Of a DNA stretch of 64,000 nucleotides, positions 46,882 through 54,043 are shown in pieces. The first letter of the stretch is position 1. Every line of letters starts with the position of its first letter. The stretch is from NCBI GenBank assembly GCA_019455245.1, contig JACFMR010000004.1, positions 62,001-126,000 on the forward strand, given 5' to 3'. The DNA comes from Opitutaceae bacterium. GTDB taxonomy: Bacteria; Verrucomicrobiota; Verrucomicrobiia; Opitutales; Opitutaceae. Below the pieces are notes generated by a model that was given only the letters and a program-made list of their open reading frames with translations, ran no database searches and had not been told where the DNA came from. The translations under genes were made by a program, and so were the position numbers.

Positions 46882-47820
46882 TCAGGGCGTGAGCACGGCC
46901 TTGATCACCTCGCCGCGGCCGACGGCGGCGACGGCCGCGGGATAATCGGCGAGGGCGAACCGGTGCGTGATGAGCGGGGCGGTGCGGATGGCGCCGGTCT
47001 CGACCAGGCGGACGACGGCCGCGAGGTCCGCCGTGGTGAGCCACTTGGAATTGTAAACGGTCAGCTCGTGGTCGAAGAGCGGCCACAGCGGCACCTCCAT
47101 CACGCCCTCGGAATAACCGAAGATCACCAGCGACTCGCGCGCCACGTGGCAGGCGGTGCGGTAGGCGGTTTTGTGGCCCGAGCACTCGATGACGATTTCC
47201 GCGCCGGTTTGTTTGAGCTGTTCCACGGCGGCTTCGTCGCGCGCATCCACGGTGGCGTCGGCGCCGAGAGCGGCGGCCAGTTGCAGGCGCGCCGGATCCA
47301 CGTCAAAGGCGGTGACATGCGCGGCGCCGGCGGCCCGGGCGAGCTGCACCGCGAAGAGGCCCGCTGCGCCGCAGCCGAGGACGGCGGTGCGCTTGCCGGC
47401 ATACGACGCGACCTTGCGGACCGCGCGGTGCACGCAGCCGCCGAGTTCGGCCATGGCCACGTGTTCGAACGGCACGTCGGGCCGCACGCGCACGATTTCG
47501 GCGGTGCGTCGGGTGACGTATTCGGCATACAACGGCGGACCGCCCAGGCCGGACATCACCACGTGGTCGCCCACGGCGAAATCGGTGACCTCCGCGCCGA
47601 GGGCGGTCACCACGCCTGCGCCCTCATGGCCGGGAAATCCGGGTGTGCCGTACTCGAGGTAAACGTTGTCGCGGTAGCCGCCGTGGTTGACCTTGAGATC
47701 GTGCTGGTTGCAAAGCGTCAGGGCCTGCAATTGCACCAGAACCTCGCCCGGCCCCGGGACGGGCACGGGCACCTCCACCAACCGGCAGGAACCCGGTCTT
47801 TCGATCAGGATGGCGCGCAT
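46882..47820 (-). CDS. medium-chain (zinc-type) alcohol dehydrogenase
   Basis: 312 aa from the ATG at 47820. Catalytic-zinc region 'LTLCNQHDLKVNHGG' (Cys about 37) and 'GFPGHEGAGVVTALGAEV' (GHE), NAD-binding 'TAVLGCGAAGLFAVQLARAAG' (about 138-158). The four-cysteine structural zinc lobe is missing, with 'MSGLGGPPLYAEYV' in its place, giving a chain shorter than the usual 340-350 aa. Likely oxidises a polyol or sugar alcohol (sorbitol dehydrogenase-like). First gene of the isomerase-SIS-kinase run; a hairpin separates it from hpf. Confidence 0.87.
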   Translation of the reverse strand: MRAILIERPGSCRLVEVPVPVPGPGEVLVQLQALTLCNQHDLKVNHGGYRDNVYLEYGTPGFPGHEGAGVVTALGAEVTDFAVGDHVVMSGLGGPPLYAEYVTRRTAEIVRVRPDVPFEHVAMAELGGCVHRAVRKVASYAGKRTAVLGCGAAGLFAVQLARAAGAAHVTAFDVDPARLQLAAALGADATVDARDEAAVEQLKQTGAEIVIECSGHKTAYRTACHVARESLVIFGYSEGVMEVPLWPLFDHELTVYNSKWLTTADLAAVVRLVETGAIRTAPLITHRFALADYPAAVAAVGRGEVIKAVLTP

Positions 47821-47827
47821 GGGAAAT

Positions 47828-47856
47828 GCGCCCGGCAGCAGCTTGCCGCCGGGCGC
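47828..47856 (-). terminator. hairpin after hpf
   Basis: Nine-base-pair perfect stem GCGCCCGGC / GCCGGGCGC with an 11-nt loop, between the hpf stop (47864) and the ADH start (47820); in the minus direction it is followed by ATTTCCC and then the ADH ATG. Likely attenuates read-through from hpf. Confidence 0.6.
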
Positions 47857-47863
47857 GGAGCAA

Positions 47864-48244
47864 TCAGGCTTCGGGGGCTTCGTCGTGGCTGCGGATGTCA
47901 TCCGCAGTGCGGCGGCTGAGGCGGGCGGTGCTGCGTTTGCGCAGCATGCGGTCGAGTTTCTGGATGAGCTCGTCCATGGCCTTGTAGGCGTCGTCCGACT
48001 TGACGGTGGCGATCAGGTCGGGGCCGTGAATCTCGATCTGACCCGAGGCGACAAACTCCTTGCCGGTGCGAAGGTGCTCACAATCGATGCTGATGCGCAC
48101 GCGGACGATCTGGGATTCGTGACGGAAAAGCCGCTCGGCCTTGGCCGTGAGCGTGTTTTTCATCGCCTCGGTGAGCCAGAGGTGGAGGCCCGTGAGGACG
48201 ATTTTGTTGCCGATGTCGATTTCAGGGGTGGGTTTGGATTTCAT
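47864..48244 (-). CDS. hpf: ribosome hibernation-promoting factor, short form
   Basis: 126 aa from the ATG at 48244. The beta-alpha-beta-beta-beta-alpha HPF/YfiA domain is recognisable: 'IVLTGLHLWLTEAMKNTLTAKAER', 'VRVRISIDCEH', 'GQIEIHGPDLIATVKSDDAYKAMDELIQKLDRML'. The C-terminal dimerisation domain of long HPF is absent; instead there is a charged tail of about 23 residues ('RKRSTARLSRRTADD'). It binds 30S subunits in stationary phase. Divergent from the sugar-binding protein gene. Confidence 0.9.
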   Translation of the reverse strand: MKSKPTPEIDIGNKIVLTGLHLWLTEAMKNTLTAKAERLFRHESQIVRVRISIDCEHLRTGKEFVASGQIEIHGPDLIATVKSDDAYKAMDELIQKLDRMLRKRSTARLSRRTADDIRSHDEAPEA

Positions 48245-48248
48245 GCAA

Positions 48249-48271
48249 TTGAACCGTTGATTCGGGTTCAA
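48249..48271. promoter_or_regulatory. dyad immediately upstream of hpf
   Basis: TTGAACC, 9-bp spacer, GGTTCAA: a perfect 7-bp inverted repeat starting 4 bp upstream of the hpf start. In RNA it would occlude the translation start region; as DNA it could be an operator. Confidence 0.35.
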
Positions 48272-48433
48272 CGCCAAGGTGTCATAACCGCGCCGGCAAG
48301 GCCAGCCAATAGGGGCGTTTTTCGTGCGACATGACACGAAAGGATGGGTGGAAAAATCGAATCCGCGGGTGGGGCGAGGCCTGAATTCCGCGCTTTATGC
48401 GGCCCGGGTGATCTGCCACGGTGCGGGCGCTTT

Positions 48434-49411
48434 ATGAAACCCCGTCTTCTCCGGTTCCCTTGGTTCTGTGTGCTGCTTTGCTCGGTCCTGGGCGTTGCCG
48501 TGGCCGCGGCCGCGGAGCGTTACACGATCGCGGTCGTGCCGATGGGCACGACGCACCAGTATTGGAAGCAGGTGCACACGGGCGCGCTGAAGGCGCAGGC
48601 GGAACTGCGGGCGGCGGGCGTGCCGGTGGAGATCATCTGGAAGGGACCGTTGCGCGAGGACGACCGCGACCAGCAGGTGCAGGTGGTGGAGAATTTCATG
48701 GCGCGGCGCGTGAGCGGCATCGTGCTGGCGCCGCTCGATGCGCGCGCGCTGGCCGCGCCGGTGGAACAGGCGGTGAAGGCGGGCATCCCGGTCGTGGTGG
48801 TGGACTCGCCGCTGCAGTCGGACGCGCCGGTGAGCACGATCGCGACCGACAACTATCACGGCGGCCGGTTGGCGGGCCGGCGGCTGGGCGAACTGCTGGG
48901 CGGCGAGGGCAACGTGATCCTGCTGCGGGTGCAGGTGGGCTCGGCGAGCTGCGAGGCGCGCGAGCAGGGATTTCTCGACGAGCTGGCGGAAAACTTTCCC
49001 GGTCTGAAGGTGATCTCGTCGAACCAGCACGGCGGCGCCACGCGCAACACCGCGTTGGGCGCGTCGCAAAACCTGCTGACGCGTTTCGGCCGCGAGGTGC
49101 ACGGGATATTCACGCCGAATGAATCGACCGGCGCGGGCATGCTGGTGGCGCTGAGCAACGCAGGGCTCGGCGGCGGCAAGGTGAAGCTGGTGGCGTTTGC
49201 CAACAGCCGGGATTTCGTGGACGCGATCCGCGCGGGCGACCTGCACGGGCTGGTGCTGCAGGATCCGGAGAAGATGGGCTACCTCGGCGTGAAGTCGGTG
49301 GTGCAGGTGCTGCGCGGCGAGCCGGTGCCGAAGCTGGTGGATACGGGCGTGGTCGTGGCAACGGCGGAGAATCTGGACGATCCGGAGGTCGTGGCGTTGG
49401 TGGGAAAGTAG
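48434..49411 (+). CDS. periplasmic sugar-binding protein (Peripla_BP_4 type)
   Basis: 325 aa from the ATG at 48434. Signal peptide with cleavage near 'AAAAERYTIAVVP' (about residue 27). Mature part resembles ribose/galactose-type binding proteins: 'AVVPMGTTHQYWKQVHTGAL', 'VSGIVLAPLDARALAAPVEQA', 'GIPVVVVDSPLQSD' and 'ATDNYHGGRLAGRRLGELL'. These usually deliver sugars to an ABC permease, but no permease or ATPase gene is adjacent, so it may serve a distant transporter or a sensor. Divergent from hpf. Confidence 0.87.
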   Translation: MKPRLLRFPWFCVLLCSVLGVAVAAAAERYTIAVVPMGTTHQYWKQVHTGALKAQAELRAAGVPVEIIWKGPLREDDRDQQVQVVENFMARRVSGIVLAPLDARALAAPVEQAVKAGIPVVVVDSPLQSDAPVSTIATDNYHGGRLAGRRLGELLGGEGNVILLRVQVGSASCEAREQGFLDELAENFPGLKVISSNQHGGATRNTALGASQNLLTRFGREVHGIFTPNESTGAGMLVALSNAGLGGGKVKLVAFANSRDFVDAIRAGDLHGLVLQDPEKMGYLGVKSVVQVLRGEPVPKLVDTGVVVATAENLDDPEVVALVGK

Positions 49412-49863
49412 AGCGTGCGGCGGTGGGTGCGGTTTTTTTAACCACGGATGCACGCAGATAAACACGGATGCCGTTGCTTGGTGCGTGCCCTATTCACACG
49501 GCGTATGCATGGCGTCACCAAGGTGACGCCCTACGAAGATCGGATTCATCACGGTTGCGGGCAGTGCTGTGGTGTGATCGCAGCACCCCAAAGTTTTGTG
49601 GTGAACGAGAAGAATTGCGGTGGACCGGCACGTCCCGGTGCCGGTCTGCGGGCATGACGGACAGAGCTCTGCTGGTCAGCAGAGTGCCGTCCACCCAAGC
49701 CAATCAAGCAACCCGGCGGGCAAGGGCCTGCCCTCCGTAGTCCTTGGCGAAGGAGAGACTGCCCGCCCTACCGGCGCTGCCGCGCCAATGATGATTTGAA
49801 AATGGCGGCGCAAAAAAGCCGCACCGGTGAGGGTGCGGCTTGGAGGGGAAACGGCGCAGTTTT
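49412..49863. repeat. 452 bp intergenic region packed with palindromic repeats
   Basis: No supported gene. In order: a T run at 49433-49439; an ACCACGGATGCACGCAG / ACACGGATG direct-repeat element (49440-49471); GGCGTCACC-AA-GGTGACGCC (49511-49530); GACCGGCAC-6-GTGCCGGTC (49623-49646); CTCTGCTG-GT-CAGCAGAG inside a larger ACGG...CCGT dyad (49657-49690); a GGGCAAGGGCCTGCCC block (49720-49735) and a flanking GGCGGGC/GCCCGCC pair up to 49770; then the terminator of the methyltransferase gene. The composition is that of several unrelated palindromic elements inserted side by side. Confidence 0.65.
49812..49840 (-). terminator. intrinsic terminator of the heparinase-BNR-MetE-like operon
   Basis: On the minus strand: AGCCGCACC, 6-nt loop, GGTGCGGCT, then TTTTTG. 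Nine-base-pair perfect stem 23 bp after the methyltransferase stop. Confidence 0.85.
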
Positions 49864-50889
49864 TTAGCGGCCGAGGTACTTGTCGCGGCCGAGGACGAGG
49901 GCCTCGATCTTGCGGTCGGCGATGGAACGCTTGAGCATCCAGAAGCCGCAGTCGGGGTGCACCCAGCGCACGCGGTCGGCGCCGACCTTCTTTTCGACGG
50001 CCTCGATGCGCGCGGCGATCTCGTCGGGCGTCTCGATGTGGTTGACCTTGATGTCCACCACGCCGACGCCGAGGGCGATCTTCTTGTCGATCTGCTTGAG
50101 GGCGTCGAGGTCGCTCTTCGGGCGGTGGGCGAGCTCCAGCACGAGGTGGTCACAGTGCAGGGCGTTGAGGAAATCGATCAGCTTCTTCCAGTTGCCGGCC
50201 TGGATGGTCTGGCCACCGTAGTTGCCGAAGCAGAAGTGCACGGCGCGCTCGGTGCCCTTGTCGATGGCGTCGAGCACGACGTTCATCGCGGCGGCGGCGA
50301 GGGGCGCGTCGGCGGGGTTGCCGGGGATGTTGGCCTCGTCAACCTGGATGCAGGCGGCGGGGAGCTTGGGCATCTGCGCGGCGAGGACCTCGGCGATCGC
50401 CATGGTGAGGTCGGCGAAGTTGCCGTAGTGGTGGTCGAGCAGCGTGCGCGACAGCATGTAGGGGCTCGTCACGGTGAACTTGAACGGACCGCCGGCAACG
50501 GCCGCGGCGCGCTGGCAGTCGACGAGCAGGTTGAGCGAGCCTTCGCCGAGCTTGCCCTCGACCACGCCGGCGGGCTTGCGGCGGAAGCCCATCGGGTGAT
50601 GGCGGGAGAACTCGTCGGTGACGGAACGGCCGACGACGGACGAGATGCCGGCCATCGGCCGGATGAAGTACTCGATCATGCCGTTCGTGTCGGGATGGTT
50701 GACGTCGAAACGGTAGAGTTCGCCGTCGGTGGGCAGGTCGATGCCGACCTGGCGCTGCAGGTCAAACACCACGCGGGTGGCGTCGATCACGGCCTGCTCG
50801 CTCGGCAGGGCGGCGAGCCAGTCGGGCACGGGATAGGAACCGACGGTGGTGGTGAGAATGCGGGGCTTGGAAGGAATTTTGAAGGCCAT
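49864..50889 (-). CDS. MetE-like cobalamin-independent methyltransferase (C-terminal-domain type)
   Basis: 341 aa, corresponding to only the catalytic barrel of MetE. 'ILTTTVGSYPVPDWL' is the usual N-terminal strand of this domain. Zinc ligands are visible: His and Cys in 'VHFCFGNYGGQ' (about residues 211-213), Glu in 'LVLELAHR' and Cys in 'WVHPDCGFWML' (about 320). Stand-alone barrels of this type transfer methyl groups from unidentified donors (e.g. methyl-corrinoid) or to non-homocysteine thiols. Third gene of an operon with heparinase-like and BNR genes, an unusual setting for methionine synthesis. Confidence 0.85.
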   Translation of the reverse strand: MAFKIPSKPRILTTTVGSYPVPDWLAALPSEQAVIDATRVVFDLQRQVGIDLPTDGELYRFDVNHPDTNGMIEYFIRPMAGISSVVGRSVTDEFSRHHPMGFRRKPAGVVEGKLGEGSLNLLVDCQRAAAVAGGPFKFTVTSPYMLSRTLLDHHYGNFADLTMAIAEVLAAQMPKLPAACIQVDEANIPGNPADAPLAAAAMNVVLDAIDKGTERAVHFCFGNYGGQTIQAGNWKKLIDFLNALHCDHLVLELAHRPKSDLDALKQIDKKIALGVGVVDIKVNHIETPDEIAARIEAVEKKVGADRVRWVHPDCGFWMLKRSIADRKIEALVLGRDKYLGR

Positions 50890-50957
50890 TGCGGAGCAGG
50901 GAACCAAAGACGGGGAGGGAGAACCAGAACAAATTGCGCGAGGCCGCGGGCGGCGGT

Positions 50958-52031
50958 TCAATCCAGCCGCCAGCGGAGCACGCCGACGTGGTAGCGCTGG
51001 TGCGCGTCCACGCCTTTGCAGTAGTACGCGGTGACGATGGTGCCGTCGGCCAGCTGCACGTTGGCCGGGTAGCCGCCGTCGCGGTGGGCGGGGTCGGGAT
51101 CGTGCGAATTGGTCGAGGCCTGCAGGTCAACCAGCAGCTGCGGCTCGCTCCACGTGGCACCGGAGTCGCGCGATAGTTTTGCCCCGATGCCAAAGAGCGG
51201 ATCGGTGCGGATGCCGTAGGTCAGGAGCAGGGCGCCGTCGGCGAGGGGTGTCAGGCCGGCGGGGTGCTCGCCCTTGCCGGTGAGATTCTGCACGAAGGTC
51301 CAGGTGCGGCCGAGGTCGTCGGAGACGAACTGCTCGAGGTGGTGGTCACCGTAGGTCCGGGCGGCGGCGAGCAGGCGACCGTCGGGCAGGGGCAGCCAGG
51401 TGGTTTCGTTGTGGCCGTTGAACGTGCCCAGGGCACCGCGCAACGTCCACGTGCGACCGTCGTCGGCGCTGACGTAGAAATTGGCGCGGCCGGCGTAGAT
51501 CATCGTGCCGAGCGTGCCGTCGGCCAGCGGCCAGATGTCGCCGAACGGCGCCATGAGCGGACGTTCTCGGCGCGGATTGCCGTAGCCATCGGTCGGCGGG
51601 GCGTGCGCTTCATCGGCGGGGGCGACGGGGGATTCGCCGGCCGTCCAGGTGCGCCCGCCGTCGAGCGAGCGCGCGGGCACGGCCGGCACGGTGTCGCAGC
51701 CGGCGTGTTTCGCGCGTTGGGGGCGGGGCGGACGGCCATTCCAGCCGGAAACGAACGCGATCAGCGCGCCGTCGTGCGCGAGCCCGGCGGAAAGGTTCAT
51801 GCGGTTGGTGCCGGGATCGTGCGGCACGGGCACGCCGCGCTTGGCCCACGTGCGGCCGCCATCGCTGCTGCCCCAGACTTCCGCGGCGCCCTCCCACACG
51901 CCGTGGCAGGGTTCGGGCCAGATGGCCGCGGCGATGTCGCCGTCGGGCAACAGCGTGAGATTGGGCCAGCCACAGGCGTGGTCGATGGCGATGTAGCGCT
52001 CGAGGATGCGGGGTTGGAATGGCGGAGTCAT
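50958..52031 (-). CDS. BNR/sialidase-like beta-propeller protein
   Basis: 357 aa, no signal peptide. Five Asp-boxes: 'SSDGGRTWA', 'SLDGGRTWT', 'SADDGRTWT', 'SDDLGRTWT' and 'SRDSGATWS', the complete set expected of a six-bladed sialidase propeller. No extra domain, unlike the larger relative at 39802-41580. True sialidase activity is not proven by Asp-boxes. It lies 12 bp after the heparinase-like gene and 68 bp before the MetE-like gene, on the same strand. Confidence 0.78.
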   Translation of the reverse strand: MTPPFQPRILERYIAIDHACGWPNLTLLPDGDIAAAIWPEPCHGVWEGAAEVWGSSDGGRTWAKRGVPVPHDPGTNRMNLSAGLAHDGALIAFVSGWNGRPPRPQRAKHAGCDTVPAVPARSLDGGRTWTAGESPVAPADEAHAPPTDGYGNPRRERPLMAPFGDIWPLADGTLGTMIYAGRANFYVSADDGRTWTLRGALGTFNGHNETTWLPLPDGRLLAAARTYGDHHLEQFVSDDLGRTWTFVQNLTGKGEHPAGLTPLADGALLLTYGIRTDPLFGIGAKLSRDSGATWSEPQLLVDLQASTNSHDPDPAHRDGGYPANVQLADGTIVTAYYCKGVDAHQRYHVGVLRWRLD

Positions 52032-52043
52032 GTGGAAATGAGA

Positions 52044-53915
52044 TCAGCCGAAATGGTGCGGTGGGTCCGGCGCGGTCGGCAGCTGCACGGTGAGGCGGCC
52101 GGCGGTTGCGGTGACGCGCGGCGGCGTCCAGCCCGCATTCGTATCGCCCCAAACAATCCACCAGCGCCGGGCCTGGCCGGTGGGCAGCGTGGCGGTGTGG
52201 CGCAAGGTGAGCGGGCCGCGTGAGCCGGGGTGACGGCTGAGCTGCTTGGCGGAAAAACCGTCGCCGGCGGTGCCCAACCAAAGCGCGTGCGTGCCGTCGC
52301 TGAGCCGCGCCCAGCCGTCCACGAACGCCCACGCCAGGTGCGTGCCGCCGAGCCAGGGGGTGAGGATCTCGGTGTTGTCGGCCAGACCGTCGAAATCGTC
52401 GCGCAGCACCACCAACGGCGCGGCGGTGGAGGGTTCGGCCCAAAGCGTGCGCCGCACGACGGCCGCGGACGGCAGGTCGGCGTAGCAGCGGGTGAGATCG
52501 AGCGCGGTTTGGCTGCGACCGGCGGCTTCGGTTTGCAGGGATAGCACGCGCGCGGCCTGGGCGGATTGCGCGCGGCCGTTGATGACCGGGGCGTTGTGCG
52601 CGGCGGGGCCGATCGAGTAATCACGCTCCTCGCCGGGCCGGTATTGCTGGTAACCGGGATCGGTGATCCAAAACCGGGCCTGCCAGCCAAGCAGGAAGTG
52701 GCCGCCGTCGTCGTGCAGGTGATGCAAGCCGCAGCGCGGCGCACTGAGCACGGCGACATGATCGGCGGATTGCCAGCCGCTGCGCAGCACGACTGCGTTG
52801 GCGAGTTCGCGCAAATCTGCGGCGGGAGAAGCGGCGGAGTCGGGCAGGTCGAGCGCCTCGATGAGCGCGGCGGCGGGCAGACGTGAAACCGGAATGCGGC
52901 GCAACAGCCAACCCGCATCCGCGCGCCCCTGCCACTGCGCGAGCCGCAGCAGCGGCATGATCCAAAACGGCATTTCGGGCTCGGTGTCGCCGAGCGGCGC
53001 GTGCAGGTCGGGGCGGCCCGGCAGCGTGAGCCCCAGCCATTGGTCCAGTTGGCTGCGCCATGCCTCGCGGGTCTCCGCGAGCAACGCGTCGCGTGCGGGC
53101 AGGTGGGCCAACCAACCGGTGACGGAATCCATCAGGTAGCCGTCGTAGGCGGTGCCCTCGGTGTGCGGCTGCGCCCCGGTGCGGTAACCTGACCAGGCGT
53201 GCACAACGGCGATCGCCGACCGGTCGAGTTGGGCGGTGAGGGCGTGGCCGCACACACGCGCGAGTTGCGCGGCGCGCACGAGGGCGATGACCGGGATGTT
53301 GTGCAACCGGAGTGGCGTGAGCGGTTGACCCTCGGGCCATTGGCGGGGCAGCCACGGGGCGACGTCGCGATCGAGCAGGATATCGGCGGCGCGGCGGGCG
53401 GCGGCGAGGTGCGTGGCGTCCCAACCGGATTCGTCGGCGAGCACCAGCGCGAGCACGGCGGCAAGGTGACCGGTGACGAGTCCGACCTCGTTGTGCGTTT
53501 CCTGAAAGCAGTCCCAGGCGGTCAGGGCGGCGAGTTCCTGTTGGAGCAAAAGGCCGGCCGCGGCGTCGCGGTCGAGCCTCCACGCGGCGTGCAAAATGCG
53601 CCAGCGCTCCTCGAGTTCCCAACTCAGCCAGATCAGCCACGGGTAGGTGAGGTTGGCGATGCCGACGGGCAGTTCGTCGATGACAAACCGTCGTGCGACC
53701 GGCAGCGGGAAGGTCAGGGTGTGGCCGATGCGGTAATAATGGATGCGCATTTCGCGCCGCGCCATTTCTTCGGCGGCGCGCGCGCGGATCGAGGCACGGA
53801 GTTCAGCGGGCGTCCACGGCGCGGCATCGCGGGGGATGGCGGCGGTCAGCTCGTAGGCCGAGGGATCGTAGTTCAGCGGGGGCAGGGGGCGGACCCATTG
53901 GTTGGATGCAAGCAT
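52044..53915 (-). CDS. heparinase II/III-like protein
   Basis: 623 aa from the ATG at 53915, no signal peptide. The N-terminal half is an (alpha/alpha) toroid-like helical region (about residues 100-360, rich in Trp/Leu/Ala). The C-terminal half has the heparinase II/III-like beta domain marked by 'LHHLHDDGGHFLLGWQ' and 'FWITDPGYQQYRPGEERD' (about residues 400-430), followed by 'HNAPVINGRAQSAQ'. Family members are polysaccharide lyases (heparin, alginate, oligo-alginate); which uronate polymer is unknown. First gene of the lyase-BNR-MetE-like operon. A second, larger relative is at 59470-62424. Confidence 0.78.
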   Translation of the reverse strand: MLASNQWVRPLPPLNYDPSAYELTAAIPRDAAPWTPAELRASIRARAAEEMARREMRIHYYRIGHTLTFPLPVARRFVIDELPVGIANLTYPWLIWLSWELEERWRILHAAWRLDRDAAAGLLLQQELAALTAWDCFQETHNEVGLVTGHLAAVLALVLADESGWDATHLAAARRAADILLDRDVAPWLPRQWPEGQPLTPLRLHNIPVIALVRAAQLARVCGHALTAQLDRSAIAVVHAWSGYRTGAQPHTEGTAYDGYLMDSVTGWLAHLPARDALLAETREAWRSQLDQWLGLTLPGRPDLHAPLGDTEPEMPFWIMPLLRLAQWQGRADAGWLLRRIPVSRLPAAALIEALDLPDSAASPAADLRELANAVVLRSGWQSADHVAVLSAPRCGLHHLHDDGGHFLLGWQARFWITDPGYQQYRPGEERDYSIGPAAHNAPVINGRAQSAQAARVLSLQTEAAGRSQTALDLTRCYADLPSAAVVRRTLWAEPSTAAPLVVLRDDFDGLADNTEILTPWLGGTHLAWAFVDGWARLSDGTHALWLGTAGDGFSAKQLSRHPGSRGPLTLRHTATLPTGQARRWWIVWGDTNAGWTPPRVTATAGRLTVQLPTAPDPPHHFG

Positions 53916-53973
53916 CGGGGAAGATCGACAGGGATATGCGGTGTGGTGAAAGGTTGTCCACCTTTTCGCCAAA

Positions 53974-54014
53974 GCCGCTGGCGCAACACCCCGAAAAGCT
54001 CCCTTGCCAGCGGC
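53974..54014 (+). promoter_or_regulatory. leader hairpin upstream of citramalate synthase
   Basis: GCCGCTGGC (53974-53982) and GCCAGCGGC (54006-54014), a perfect 9-bp inverted repeat with a 23-nt loop, ending 29 bp before the cimA ATG. Further dyads flank it: GAAAGGT-5-ACCTTTT near 53948-53965 and TCACC-GGCA-TGGTGA at 54019-54033. The stacked hairpins could form an attenuator-like leader; no Leu/Ile leader peptide was found. Confidence 0.35.
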
Positions 54015-54043
54015 ATCCTCACCGGCATGGTGACGGGGCAGCG

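Noticed and set aside
49395..49470. Peptide reading MFICVHPWLKK... on the minus strand
   Set aside because: This is the known spurious translation of the ACCACGGATGCACGCAG-type intergenic repeat, not a gene.
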